NCBI RefSeq assembly: GCF_011801145.1
Contig: NZ_CP046172.1
Span: 1,488,001 to 1,552,000 of the forward strand
Origin: Nocardia arthritidis
Lineage (GTDB): Bacteria > Actinomycetota > Actinomycetes > Mycobacteriales > Mycobacteriaceae
Direction: 5' to 3'
Length of the DNA stretch: 64,000 nucleotides
This document shows positions 33,802-42,403 of the stretch, in pieces (position 1 is the stretch's first letter; each line of letters starts with the position of its first letter). The position numbers were made by a program, and so were the translations under genes. The notes beneath the pieces are model-generated. The model searched no databases. It saw only the letters and a list, made by a program, of their open reading frames with translations, and was not told the origin of the DNA.

Positions 33802-35364
33802 ATGTCGCGATATTCCGAAAGCACGGCCACCCGCCCGGTCCTCGGCGCGGCCGCGATTCTGCTGACTCTGGTGATTCTGCCGACATCGGTGACCGGATCG
33901 GGCGTCGCGCTGCCGCGGATCGGGCGGGACACCGGCGCGGCGCTGGATCTGCTCCAGTGGGTGGTGCACGCCTACAACCTGACCTTCGCCTGCTTCATGC
34001 TGGCCTGCGGGGCGATGGCGGATCTGCTCGGCAGGCGGCGGGTGTTCGCGGCGGGTGCGGCATTGTTCGTCGCGGCATCGCTGGTGAGCGCGATCGCGCC
34101 GGGCGTGCTGCTGCTCGATGCGGCCCGTGCGCTGGCCGGTATCGGCGCCGCGGCCCTGCTGACCAGTGGAAGTTCCATTCTGGCAACGACTTTCGACGGT
34201 CCGGCCCGGGTCCGGGTCTTTGCCGCCGTCGGCATTGCCACCGGCAGTGGGCTCGCGCTCGGTGCCATGGCGGCGGGCACCGTCGTCGATCTGTTGGGCT
34301 GGCGCTGGTTCTTCGGCGCGCATGCGGTGCTGATGGCGATTGTGCTTGTCGCGGTTCCGTTCCTCGGCGAGTCGCGGCGAGCGGATGGCGCCGCTGTCGA
34401 TCTGCCGGGGACGCTGACCTTCGTCGGTGCGCTACTGCTGCTGATGCTCGGCCTGGTCGAAGGGCCGCAGTGGGGTTGGGCCAGCGGTTCGGTACTCGGG
34501 ATGTTCGCCGGATCCGGCGTGCTGGCAATCTGTTTCGCGGTAATCGAACGACGCCGGGCACAGCCGATGCTGGACCTCGCACTGCTGCGGAATCGGCGAT
34601 TCGTCGCCCTTTCGCTGATCCCGGTCGTTGTCTCGTTCGCATACGTGATCCTGTTGCCGCTATTGCCGAATTACCTGATGGTGGCGAAGGATTTGACAAG
34701 CCGGGCGGCAGGCGGCGTGCTATTGCTGATGAGCGCGCCCATTCTGGTCGCGCCCGCACTGGCCGGAGCATTGTTGCGCCGCGGCATGACCAATCGGGCG
34801 GTGTTCACCATCAGCCTGGTCTGTCTCACTGTCGGAATCGGTTGGCTCGCAATAGTTCTGCGGCCGGGCGGCGGTATCGGGTCGTTGATCGCTCCGCTGG
34901 TCGTCCTCGGCGTCGGGCTCGGACTCAACTTCGGATCGGTGGACGCCGCGGTGCTGACCGTCGTCGGCTCCGATGAAACCGGCACGGCCGCAGGCTTTCT
35001 CAACACCCTGCGGCTGGGCAGCGAGGCGGTGGTGATCGCCGCCGCGGGCTCGGCGCTGGTCAACCTGACCCAGCACGGATACCAGCGTGGCCTGCACGCG
35101 TTCCCGGCTTACCAGCCGGGTGCCGGGCCGCTGGCGAATCAGGTGAACGCGGGTGATCTCGACAGTCCGCTGGCTGCGGTCGGACCCGAGATTCGGCCGG
35201 ATTTCGGTGTTTTCATCGTCGACGGATTCACCCAGGCCTGGCAAATCGTGCTCGGCGCATGCGCGGTGATCTGCGCGCTGCTTTCGGTTGTCATCTATGT
35301 GCTGCTGGCCGAGCGCGGTGCGCCGGTTCCGGTCGTGGCCGAGGTGGCCGAGTCGCGTGTCTGA
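33802..35364 (+). CDS. MFS drug transporter, DHA2 (14-TM) type
   Basis: 520 residues, about 14 transmembrane helices. N-terminal LQWVVHAYNLTFACFMLACGAMADLLGRRR gives motif A (GxxaDxxGRRR), and motif C-like sequence lies in helix 5 (GIATGSGLALGAM). Proton-driven efflux of drugs or metabolites across the inner membrane. It follows an MmyB-type regulator in the same direction, a common local control arrangement. A bidirectional terminator closes the unit. Substrate unknown. Confidence 0.92.
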   Translation: MSRYSESTATRPVLGAAAILLTLVILPTSVTGSGVALPRIGRDTGAALDLLQWVVHAYNLTFACFMLACGAMADLLGRRRVFAAGAALFVAASLVSAIAPGVLLLDAARALAGIGAAALLTSGSSILATTFDGPARVRVFAAVGIATGSGLALGAMAAGTVVDLLGWRWFFGAHAVLMAIVLVAVPFLGESRRADGAAVDLPGTLTFVGALLLLMLGLVEGPQWGWASGSVLGMFAGSGVLAICFAVIERRRAQPMLDLALLRNRRFVALSLIPVVVSFAYVILLPLLPNYLMVAKDLTSRAAGGVLLLMSAPILVAPALAGALLRRGMTNRAVFTISLVCLTVGIGWLAIVLRPGGGIGSLIAPLVVLGVGLGLNFGSVDAAVLTVVGSDETGTAAGFLNTLRLGSEAVVIAAAGSALVNLTQHGYQRGLHAFPAYQPGAGPLANQVNAGDLDSPLAAVGPEIRPDFGVFIVDGFTQAWQIVLGACAVICALLSVVIYVLLAERGAPVPVVAEVAESRV

Positions 35365-35397
35365 TGGGCACTGCCGGAATACTCGGTTGGCTGCAAA

Positions 35398-35427
35398 ACG
35401 GCCCGGAACCAATGGGTTCCGGGCCGT
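35398..35427. terminator. bidirectional terminator, shared sequence with 48468-48497
   Basis: ACGGCCCGGAACC (35398-35410) pairs with GGTTCCGGGCCGT (35415-35427) around AATG; AAAA precedes it, giving a U tract to the minus-strand gene. It lies between convergent MFS and lipoprotein genes. The same 13-bp arms recur at 48468. Confidence 0.88.
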
Positions 35428-35454
35428 GCCCGAGCGCGCGTGGCGCCGCGCGGC

Positions 35455-37110
35455 TCAGTTCGCGGGCAGCTGCGTCGTCGTCGGCTTGCCCTTGTCCGTG
35501 ACGGTCAGGGCGATCGACTTGCCGCCGCCGTCCCAGCCGTCGAAATCGAATGCGGCGGCGCCGGATGCGGCGACCGCGACACCGTCCTTCTTGAAGGTGC
35601 GCTTGCCGTGGTCGTCGATCCGCTGCATGGTGACGCCGTAGGAGCCCGGCGCCGCGGATTTGGCCGCATCGATGGTGAAGACGTTGCGGTCCAACGGAAG
35701 CGAGACGCTCACCGTGCCATTGGGCCCGACCGCCGCCTTGCTGACCGCGAAGGCGTAATCGGAATGTTCGTAGCTTTCGCCGATTTCGATATCCGGTGCC
35801 TGGGCGTCGGTGGAGCCGTAGGTGACCCGGTCGCCATCGGCGCTCATGTCGATGGTCGATTTCGCGTTGGGCGCCAAGTTGATTCCACTCACCGAAACGT
35901 CGAAGGCGTCGCCGAGGATCACCACGTCGGTCTTGTCCGGCTTGGTGAGTCCGGTGCCGTCGACGGTGATGGTGAAGTGGGTGTCGGCGGGAATCTGGTA
36001 TTCGGGTTCGTACCGGTGGGTGGAGTTGTTCGACTTGATGTCGACGAACCGCGCACCGGGAATCTCGTTGACCCGCTTGCCGTTCAGATAGCCGATGCGC
36101 TTGCCCTTGTCATCGGTGATGAGCAGATGCCCGTGCTGGACCGGATCGCCGTCCAGGTAGATCGTCAGGGCCGGACCGCCCTTCGGGCCACCGGTTTTGC
36201 TGCCCTTGGTGTCGTGTGCGGTGTAAGGGAACTGCTGTTGCTGTTGCGCGGGCATCGTCGGATCCAGTTGCAGCGTCGCGGTTGTCGCGTCGCCCTCGTA
36301 CGGTTCGCTCGGGTTCGCCGGGTTGGCCGCGGTCTCGTAGCGCCAGGTGTCGGTATTGCGGTCGACGTCGATGTGCCTGGTTACGCCGGGATAGTTGTTG
36401 TCGTAGATGAGGATCGCGACCTTGCCGTCGCCCTTGTCCTCCACCGCGTACGGCGTCACCTCGTGGCCGCCGGTCCGGTCCCGTTTGTAGAAGCCGACCG
36501 AATAGGTCTCGGGCGCACCGGGTTTGAGCACCTGAACGAGTTTGTCGACGATCTGCTTCGGGGTCCCGTTGATTTGCCCGGCCAGCACGCCCGGAAAAGT
36601 CTGCCCGATGAACTGCCGCGCGATCATCGATTGCAATTCGACATTGCCCGCCAGGTCGAGCTTGTCGGCGCCCGCGGCGCCGTACTTGGCCGGATCCAGT
36701 TTGTGCGCGGCCAGCAGCAGGCTGGTCACCGACATGCCGTAGCAGTGCCCGCCCGCCATGGCCTTGTTGGCCTCTTCCAGGTAGGCCTGGGCCTGCGGAA
36801 TGAGTTCACAGCCGCCGACGGTGCTCGCGCACACCGAATCGCCGAACAGGGCGTGCATGGTGTCCGGCGTCAGATTCGTCGGGTTGTCGTCGTTACCGTA
36901 GTTCTGGAAGCGGAAACCGTTGGCCGCGGGCCGGAATCCGGAGTCGGCCAGCAGTTTGCCGGTCGGTGTGTAATCCGGCTCGCTGCCGCCTTCCGTCGAC
37001 CCTTTCGTCGCGTTTTTGTTCGCCGCTGGCGGATTCGAGCCGCAGCCTGCCAAGGCCGCCACGACCAGCAGGATCGCGGCGCAGGCACGGAGTCCGGATT
37101 TGTCACGCAT
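35455..37110 (-). CDS. large lipoprotein with possible Cys-His-Asn hydrolase centre
   Basis: 551 residues, family not recognised. Signal sequence with lipobox LAGC (lipidated Cys23), then a Gly/Ser/Thr linker. The first half resembles a cysteine peptidase or transglutaminase-like layout: AMAGGHCYGMSVTSLLLAA with Cys123 at a helix N-terminus, GGHEVTPYAVED with His216 beginning a strand, and ILIYDNNYPG with Asp237/Asn238 on the next strand. The order Cys, His, Asn/Asp and spacing fit a papain-like triad (inference). The second half (from about 300) is beta-rich and repetitive, like a surface adhesion or carbohydrate-contact region. An extracytoplasmic role is certain if the lipobox is used. It is divergent from an ECF sigma factor. 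Confidence 0.7.
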   Translation of the reverse strand: MRDKSGLRACAAILLVVAALAGCGSNPPAANKNATKGSTEGGSEPDYTPTGKLLADSGFRPAANGFRFQNYGNDDNPTNLTPDTMHALFGDSVCASTVGGCELIPQAQAYLEEANKAMAGGHCYGMSVTSLLLAAHKLDPAKYGAAGADKLDLAGNVELQSMIARQFIGQTFPGVLAGQINGTPKQIVDKLVQVLKPGAPETYSVGFYKRDRTGGHEVTPYAVEDKGDGKVAILIYDNNYPGVTRHIDVDRNTDTWRYETAANPANPSEPYEGDATTATLQLDPTMPAQQQQQFPYTAHDTKGSKTGGPKGGPALTIYLDGDPVQHGHLLITDDKGKRIGYLNGKRVNEIPGARFVDIKSNNSTHRYEPEYQIPADTHFTITVDGTGLTKPDKTDVVILGDAFDVSVSGINLAPNAKSTIDMSADGDRVTYGSTDAQAPDIEIGESYEHSDYAFAVSKAAVGPNGTVSVSLPLDRNVFTIDAAKSAAPGSYGVTMQRIDDHGKRTFKKDGVAVAASGAAAFDFDGWDGGGKSIALTVTDKGKPTTTQLPAN

Positions 37111-37388
37111 CTGCCGAGCATCGCAGAGTGACGATCACCGACCGATCATCGAAATATCAGCACTACCAGCACGTTCGATAACTACCGAACGGAAATGTGA
37201 ACTGGGCGACACGGTAGGTCATACATTGATCCGGTCAGCGGAAACCCACCCGTGCCAGATGTAGCACGAAATGCGCTTCGGTGGTGCGTATTTCACGCCT
37301 GCCACCGGCGATTCCGCCGTCGTTATCCATGCTTGCCCGATGATTGCGACTGCCCGCCGGTAACGCCATCCGCGAATTCCGGCAAGTG

Positions 37389-37976
37389 ATGAGTGTGACC
37401 GATTTGATGAGGGATCGCGGCTCCCCGCCCGACACCGACTACCGCCCCGATGGACCGGTTGCGGAGTTCGAACAGCTGTACCGCGCCAATTTCGGCCTGG
37501 TGCTGGCCTACTTCGCTCGCAGGACAACCGATCCGCAAATCGCCGCGGATCTGACCGCCGACACCTTCGTCGCGGCGATCACCTCGTTCGGGACGTTCGA
37601 CCCGCGCCGGGGCAGCCCGCGCGGCTGGTTGCTCGGCATCGCCAAGAACGTGTACGCGCGGCACTGCGAGAACACCAGCCGGGCCCGGGATGCCATGGCC
37701 AGATTGGGCGGCAGGCGGGCGCTGGATATCGACGAGGCGTCGGAACTGCTCGTCCGCATCGATGACGAACGCTCGGGACGCGAACTGCTCGCCTCGCTGG
37801 CCGAGCTGGCGCCGGTGGACCGCGGCGCGGTCGAACTCGTCGATGTCGCGGGCCTGACGCCGAAGGAAGCGGCTGCGGCGCTGGGTATTTCGGCGGGCGC
37901 CCTGCGGGTTCGGCTGTTCCGTGCCCGCGCGAAGTTACGAAATCTGTTCGATCACAATCGGAAAGGAGCGAAGTGA
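37389..37976 (+). CDS. ECF sigma factor
   Basis: 195-residue sigma-70 family protein. Region 2: EFEQLYRANFGLVLAYFARRTTDPQIAADLTADTFVAAI; region 4: ELAPVDRGAVELVDVAGLTPKEAAAALGISAGALRVRLFRARAKLR. Directs RNA polymerase to a stress or envelope regulon. The ATG at 37389 is chosen over the adjoining GTG. Its stop overlaps by 1 nt the start of a membrane protein that is probably its anti-sigma partner. The divergent lipoprotein gene is a plausible target. Confidence 0.9.
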   Translation: MSVTDLMRDRGSPPDTDYRPDGPVAEFEQLYRANFGLVLAYFARRTTDPQIAADLTADTFVAAITSFGTFDPRRGSPRGWLLGIAKNVYARHCENTSRARDAMARLGGRRALDIDEASELLVRIDDERSGRELLASLAELAPVDRGAVELVDVAGLTPKEAAAALGISAGALRVRLFRARAKLRNLFDHNRKGAK

Positions 37977-38533
37977 TGAACAAATTCGAGAATCGGCTGC
38001 TCGGTGAGCTGATGATCGAGCACGGCGCGGCACTGGCCACGGCCGACCGTACCGAACACCGGCGGCGTTCCCCGGTCCGGATGGCTGGAATCGCGGTGGG
38101 GGCTTTGGCTTTGGCCGGTGTGGCGACGGTCGTCGTCACCACCGTCGGCAACGATCCCCAGGCCTTCGCGGTGGTGCGCAACCCGGACGGCTCGGTCACC
38201 GTATCGGTGTCCGATCTGCGCGCCATCGACGACACGAATGCGAAACTGGCCGAAATGGGCGTGCCCGCAAGGGTTCTGCCCATGCGCAAGGACTGCCCCG
38301 ATCTGGACGAGAGCACGGTCGTGCCGCTGGGGCAGCATTACACCCTGCCCCAGCAGAATGCGGACGGCTCGGTAACGCTGCGTCCGGAGGCCGCACCGCC
38401 GGGCTACGTCATGCTGCTGGGGCTGGCCGGTATGCCGGGAGGTCACCGCGTGGGCCTGTCGTTCACTGCCCCGGTGCGGCAGCCGGGACCCGCCTGCCTG
38501 TTCCTACCTGGCACCCTCGAACAGCCGCGCTGA
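37976..38533 (+). CDS. single-pass membrane protein, putative anti-sigma partner
   Basis: 185 residues. Cytoplasmic N-terminus of about 34 residues (MNKFENRLLGELMIEHGAAL), one transmembrane helix (MAGIAVGALALAGVATVVVTTVG), then an external domain of about 125 residues with two cysteines (RKDCPDLDE; PACLFLPG). The N-terminus lacks the zinc anti-sigma HxxxCxxC motif. Its role as anti-sigma is inferred from the TGATG overlap with the sigma gene and the topology; such CU044-type proteins are frequent behind ECF genes in actinobacteria. GGAAAGGAG precedes the ATG. Confidence 0.7.
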   Translation: MNKFENRLLGELMIEHGAALATADRTEHRRRSPVRMAGIAVGALALAGVATVVVTTVGNDPQAFAVVRNPDGSVTVSVSDLRAIDDTNAKLAEMGVPARVLPMRKDCPDLDESTVVPLGQHYTLPQQNADGSVTLRPEAAPPGYVMLLGLAGMPGGHRVGLSFTAPVRQPGPACLFLPGTLEQPR

Positions 38534-38628
38534 TCGAGCCGGTGCCCGACGCGCCGAAAACCGTCCGGGAGCGCTTCTCCGCCTGACCCCTCGAAAACGA
38601 TCCGCAAACTTTATGGAACCGATCGCGC

Positions 38629-38663
38629 TGTTGTCCCGTCCAAACATTCAGCAGGACAACAGA
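38629..38663 (+). promoter_or_regulatory. inverted repeat upstream of the HTH regulator
   Basis: CTGTTGTCC (38629-38637) and GGACAACAG (38655-38663), perfect 9-bp arms with 17 nt between. About 50 nt before the GTG at 38716, so either an operator with sites two helical turns apart or a 5' leader hairpin. Confidence 0.5.
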
Positions 38664-38715
38664 AGACACGGACCGCTGGACAGTGGTGGTCCGTGTGGAC
38701 GATCGGGGGTAGTAG

Positions 38716-39462
38716 GTGGTCACGACGCATGCGAGCCGGCCGACGCGGGTTCGGGGTAGTCGCAACCAGGCCGGATCGGCTCCGGACCTCGACGGGCCCC
38801 TGGTATTGGCGCATCCCAGCCTGCGTGAGTATCTCTGCTCGCGGAATCCGTTGTGGGGCAACCCTCTCGCCACCGGCATCAAGGTCGAGTTCGTCGATTA
38901 CGAGGGCCTGAACACCCGCGACGATCTGGACGGCGCATCAATCATGCTGCCGGTCAATACCGAATATCAGGCCCAGAACCTGCAGACCGTGCGAGCCCGG
39001 CACGCGATGGAGCTGATCGTCGCGGTCACCAACGACGTCACCGGCCACTCGACATACTTCGCCATCCGCGCAGGCGCCAACTTCGTCATCAATATCGCGA
39101 TCTCCGGCGAGCAGCAGGCCGAGATCTTCCGGGCGCGGCTGCGCGAGCACGCCCGTTCGGCCCGGCCCGCCTCGGTGGACGCGGTACCGCGCGGTGGCGG
39201 GTTCGAGGTCCGGCACGCGAGCGTCCGGCGCGGTGCCGGGGAGCATCCAGCACCGCTGGACGAATCCGACCAGCGCCTGCTGCATATGCTGCGTTCATCG
39301 ATGACCGTCGCCGAAATCGCCCGCCAGAACTACATGTCCGAGCGATCCATGTACCGGCGTATTCGCAATCTCTATGACGCGCTCGGTGTGGTCGGCCGCG
39401 CCGAGTTGGTCGAATGTACCGGTCAGGGCGCGGGCCGGTCGCCCGTCGCGCTGTACGCCTGA
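38716..39462 (+). CDS. HTH regulator, LuxR-like C-terminus
   Basis: 248 residues. The N-terminal 170 residues form an unassigned domain (LAHPSLREYLCSRNPLWGN; ASIMLPVNTEYQAQNLQTVRARHAM). The C-terminal 70 residues form a helix-turn-helix typical of LuxR/response-regulator output (DESDQRLLHMLRSSMTVAEIARQNYMSERSMYRRIRNLYDALGV). The N-terminal domain has no receiver Asp pattern. Start GTG. Downstream, in the same orientation, lie a DUF2283-like protein, a 29-residue peptide and ESX-like genes, so it may govern that group. Confidence 0.72.
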   Translation: MVTTHASRPTRVRGSRNQAGSAPDLDGPLVLAHPSLREYLCSRNPLWGNPLATGIKVEFVDYEGLNTRDDLDGASIMLPVNTEYQAQNLQTVRARHAMELIVAVTNDVTGHSTYFAIRAGANFVINIAISGEQQAEIFRARLREHARSARPASVDAVPRGGGFEVRHASVRRGAGEHPAPLDESDQRLLHMLRSSMTVAEIARQNYMSERSMYRRIRNLYDALGVVGRAELVECTGQGAGRSPVALYA

Positions 39463-39494
39463 TCGAAATCATGAATGACGCAAAAGGATTCGAA

Positions 39495-39743
39495 ATGCAA
39501 GCCGACTTCATCGACTACCTGACCTGGGATGTGCGCAACGACGTCGCCTACCTCGCGCTGCGGCAGAATCGCCCCGGTGACCGGCACTCCGCACGCACCA
39601 TGCAGGTCACCGACGACACCGGCGCGGTGGTCGCGGTGCTCGACTTCGGTCCGGACGGTGAGCTCATCGGCATCGAATTCTTGGCTGCGCAAGTGCAATT
39701 GGGCAACGCGTTGAAGGCAGCCGCGCGAGTGGCGAACGACTGA
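39495..39743 (+). CDS. DUF2283-like small protein
   Basis: 82 residues resembling DUF2283/YuzE: LTWDVRNDVAYLALRQ, VVAVLDFGPDGELIGIEFLAA. The fold is a small alpha/beta unit of unknown function, often near toxin-antitoxin or regulatory genes. The ATG at 39495 is chosen because AAAAGGA lies 6 nt upstream; the in-frame ATG at 39471 has no such site. Confidence 0.72.
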   Translation: MQADFIDYLTWDVRNDVAYLALRQNRPGDRHSARTMQVTDDTGAVVAVLDFGPDGELIGIEFLAAQVQLGNALKAAARVAND

Positions 39744-39779
39744 CCGCGCACCGCTGCACCGACCTATTCGAGGAGAACC

Positions 39780-39869
39780 ATGGCCACCGACGTACACCGG
39801 GGCGACGTCCGCACCCGCCGCGCTCAGCCGACGCCGTTGGACGGGCCAGGATGCGGCGGCGCTGAATGA
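39780..39869 (+). CDS. 29-residue peptide, possible signal or modified-peptide precursor
   Basis: Peptide beginning MATDVHRGDVRTRRAQ and ending PLDGPGCGGAE, read from an ATG with AGGAG 4 nt upstream. The charged, Arg-rich N-half and small-residue C-half with a single Cys are the layout of a leader plus core, but no modification enzyme gene is nearby. It lies 36 nt after the DUF2283-like gene. Because it is short it could be a chance frame; the ribosome site and the operon setting argue for translation. Function unknown. Confidence 0.4.
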   Translation: MATDVHRGDVRTRRAQPTPLDGPGCGGAE

Positions 39870-40019
39870 TGCCCGTGGCTACTCCTAACAGCTTGTGGCG
39901 CTTGGCCATTCGCGATATTCAGAGGTAAGTTCGCCCGCCCGAGTGCCGAGGCTCGTCGGCTTCGGTATTCGATGCGCCCGACCGCATCGAGCGGGAATCT
40001 CCATGGCAGAGGGGACGAA

Positions 40020-40313
40020 ATGCAGGTAGATCCGGTGGAATTGCGCGCGCTGGCAACATCGATGGACAGTATCGGCGCGGAGATCAAAGCGCTGAAGGTG
40101 CAGTCGGTGGCCGAGGACGCCTCCAGCGCGCTGCCTGGTTCGGCGCTGGCGCAGATGTGTGCGTCCGCCGGTGCGCTGGTGGAGGACGCCTGGGCGCGAA
40201 TGGCCGCGCGGTGCGCGCAGGTCTCGGTCATCGCCAAGGGTGGCGCCGAAAATTACGTCGTCACCGATGACGAGTTCCGCGACAAGATCAACGCGTTGGG
40301 CATCAGGCAATGA
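40020..40313 (+). CDS. ESX secretion target, EspC-like
   Basis: 97 residues, helical hairpin of the type VII secretion EspC family: MQVDPVELRALATSMDSIGAE, then LVEDAWARMAARCAQVSVIAKGG. These proteins are exported by ESX systems, usually with a partner encoded next to them. GAGGGGA precedes the ATG. The stop overlaps the start of the WXG protein gene (ATGA), so the two are made together and probably pair. No ESX core genes (EccC and others) are in the window. Confidence 0.8.
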   Translation: MQVDPVELRALATSMDSIGAEIKALKVQSVAEDASSALPGSALAQMCASAGALVEDAWARMAARCAQVSVIAKGGAENYVVTDDEFRDKINALGIRQ

Positions 40314-42109
40314 AAAGCAATTCTGGAGACCAACCGACGCTGAGCCAGGTCCGCTCCTGGCAACCCTGGAAGCTGCGCGAGGTCGGCGAGGAGATGAACA
40401 AGCGCAGCGCTGATTTCAGCAGCCTGCTCGAAAGTATGGTCACGCAGATCAGGGATGCCGGTAAGCACTGGCAGGGCGATGCCTACTACTCCGCATACGA
40501 TCGGATCGCGGGTGACCGCGACACCGGCTCCAAAATCGCCCAGGAAACCGGCGAACTCGCGCAAACCCTGATCGACGGCGGCAACAGCCTCACCGGATAC
40601 CGGCAGGCGTTGCTGGACAAGGTCGACGAGGCCGAGCGCGCCGGATTCCAGATATCCGAAGACTGGCAGGTGACGGCCGGAACCGCCACCGACACCTCCG
40701 ATCTGCACACCTATCAGAGCGCCATCACCACGTCACTGAACGAAATGATCGGCGTCCAAACCGATTTCACCACCAAAGCGGAGGCGGCCGACACCGGTCT
40801 GCGCACCCAGACCGATCAGCTGGGTTTGACCGACCAACCCTCCGACAAGTCGACCCCCCAATCCGATGACAAGTCGACGCTGACCGGCTCGCCCAAGGCC
40901 GACCCGAGCGCCGCCGCCCCCACGGACGATTCGACCAAGACCGCGCCGACCACGACGAGCCCGCAGAACGTCGATACCACCAAGCAGACGCCGGTCGAAA
41001 CGCAGCCGCAAACGCAGAACCCGTCGAACGGGAATCCATCGCAGACACAGGATCCCTCGCTGACGCAGAATCCGTCGCCGACGCAGAGCCCGACCAAGAA
41101 AGACCAGGGCAATCCCTCGAATGGCAATCCCTCCAACGGGAATCCGTCCGATGGGAATCCGTCGAACGGTAATCCCTCGAACGGGAACCCCTCCAATGGG
41201 AATCCGTCCAGCGGCAATCCTTCGAACGGGAATCCGTCGAATGGCAACCCGTCGAACGCGAACCCCTCGAACGGCAATCCCTCGAACGGCAATCCCTCGA
41301 ACGGGAATCCGTCGAACGCCAATCCTTCCAACGGAAACCCGTCGAACGCGAACCCCTCGAACGCCAATCCTTCCAACGGAAATCCGTCGAATGCGAATCC
41401 GTCCGATGGGAATCCGTCGAACGGTAATCCCTCGAACGGGAATCCATCCAACGGCAACCCATCCGACGAAAACCCCTCGAACGGCAACCCGTCCGACCCC
41501 AACACCCCGGCGACGACAACCGACAAGGGCAAGGCGGGCGAGTGGCGCCCAGGCGACATCTCCGAACTCGTCAGCTCGGTCAGCAAGATTACCGGCAGCG
41601 TCCCGGACCTCATCAAGGCCGGCGGCGAATTCCTCAAGGACGCAGGCGAATTCGGCAGTGAAATCATCAAGGACGGCGCCAGCGCGATCTCGACGGTCAC
41701 CGATTCGGTGACGAAGGTGGTTTCGGCGATCGATACCGCGATAAACCACACCGGAACCCCGGACGGCACACCGATCAGCGATCCGAACACCCCCGCCCCG
41801 ACCAACGACGGCTCAGGCGTCCCAACCGATCCCAGCAGAACCGGCGCCCCAACCGACACCGGCTCCGGTTCCCCCGCCCCCAAGTCCGACACCGGCGCCC
41901 CAACCGATCACAGGAACGGCTCCGACACCCCACCGGACAAGTCCGGCGCACCAAACGACCACAACTCCGGCACCCAACACGACAAGGGCACCCCACCTCC
42001 ACCGCAGGCCCAGGCCCCAACCAAACCCACAACCCTGACCGCCCCGACTCCACCGCAACACCCACCCAACCCACCTCCACCCAATCCGCGACCCAGCCCA
42101 CCTTCATGA
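40310..42109 (+). CDS. WXG-type ESX protein with 26 pentapeptide repeats
   Basis: 599 residues. N-terminal helical domain of about 165 residues with Trp54-Gln55-Gly56 (GKHWQGDAYYSAYDRI), the WXG turn of ESX substrates, and a second long helical pair. Residues 170-267 are a Thr/Pro/Gln linker; 268-397 are 26 tandem NPSNG-type pentapeptides; 400-480 contain an amphipathic helix-rich segment (ELVSSVSKITGSVPDLIKAG); the last 110 residues are Pro-rich. An effector or surface-structure role is inferred from the ESX-like N-terminus. No toxin domain is recognisable. Coupled by ATGA overlaps both to the EspC-like gene before and the 42-residue ORF after it. Confidence 0.72.
   Translation: MKSNSGDQPTLSQVRSWQPWKLREVGEEMNKRSADFSSLLESMVTQIRDAGKHWQGDAYYSAYDRIAGDRDTGSKIAQETGELAQTLIDGGNSLTGYRQALLDKVDEAERAGFQISEDWQVTAGTATDTSDLHTYQSAITTSLNEMIGVQTDFTTKAEAADTGLRTQTDQLGLTDQPSDKSTPQSDDKSTLTGSPKADPSAAAPTDDSTKTAPTTTSPQNVDTTKQTPVETQPQTQNPSNGNPSQTQDPSLTQNPSPTQSPTKKDQGNPSNGNPSNGNPSDGNPSNGNPSNGNPSNGNPSSGNPSNGNPSNGNPSNANPSNGNPSNGNPSNGNPSNANPSNGNPSNANPSNANPSNGNPSNANPSDGNPSNGNPSNGNPSNGNPSDENPSNGNPSDPNTPATTTDKGKAGEWRPGDISELVSSVSKITGSVPDLIKAGGEFLKDAGEFGSEIIKDGASAISTVTDSVTKVVSAIDTAINHTGTPDGTPISDPNTPAPTNDGSGVPTDPSRTGAPTDTGSGSPAPKSDTGAPTDHRNGSDTPPDKSGAPNDHNSGTQHDKGTPPPPQAQAPTKPTTLTAPTPPQHPPNPPPPNPRPSPPS
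41111..41500 (+). repeat. 15-bp tandem repeat array encoding NPSNG units
   Basis: Twenty-six contiguous 15-nt units in frame. Variants NPSDG, NPSNA, NPSSG and NPSDE occur; third positions vary freely while residues are kept, so the protein repeat is under selection and not only recent slippage. The array divides the ESX-like domain from the C-terminal segment. Confidence 0.92.
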
Positions 42110-42234
42110 GCGGTCTGATGGGCGCCGCCTCCCGCGGCGACACCGACCACGAACACACCCCGCGCCGTTTCGACCCCGAACCGGCCCCGACCCCCGAAGA
42201 GGACGACTTCGACGAGGAATACAAACCCTCCTGA
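42106..42234 (+). CDS. 42-residue acidic protein coupled to the WXG repeat gene
   Basis: Begins MSGLMGAASRGDTDHEH and ends EEDDFDEEYKPS. Its ATG overlaps the upstream stop (ATGA). The C-terminal half is strongly acidic and likely unstructured. Family not recognised. The overlap and high GC3 suggest real translation; it might be a small chaperone or recognition peptide for the ESX pair (speculative). Confidence 0.5.
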   Translation: MSGLMGAASRGDTDHEHTPRRFDPEPAPTPEEDDFDEEYKPS

Positions 42235-42273
42235 AATCCCCGCTCACCCGCGCCCGATTCGGTCGGCGCGGGG

Positions 42274-42317
42274 CGGTCGCCCGCGCAAGACGGCAGAAGG
42301 TTCCGATCCGATCATCG
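42274..42317. repeat. direct repeat, left copy, bracketing the membrane gene and IS remnant
   Basis: Matches 43698-43743 with a 2-nt indel and three substitutions; the core AAGACGGCAGAAGG is identical. The copies lie outside a 1.4-kb segment holding a membrane gene and a truncated IS256-type element. Confidence 0.7.
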
Positions 42318-42403
42318 TGACCGGTGAGGTAAGGCGCGACAGCGATTCGACCCCCCTGTCGAGAGTGCACGCTTACCAGCGACACCGCTGCGAAACCACC
42401 AGC

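Noticed and set aside
41111..41500. Regular repeats that could suggest a CRISPR array
   Set aside because: Units are contiguous 15-mers without spacers and lie in frame in a protein gene.
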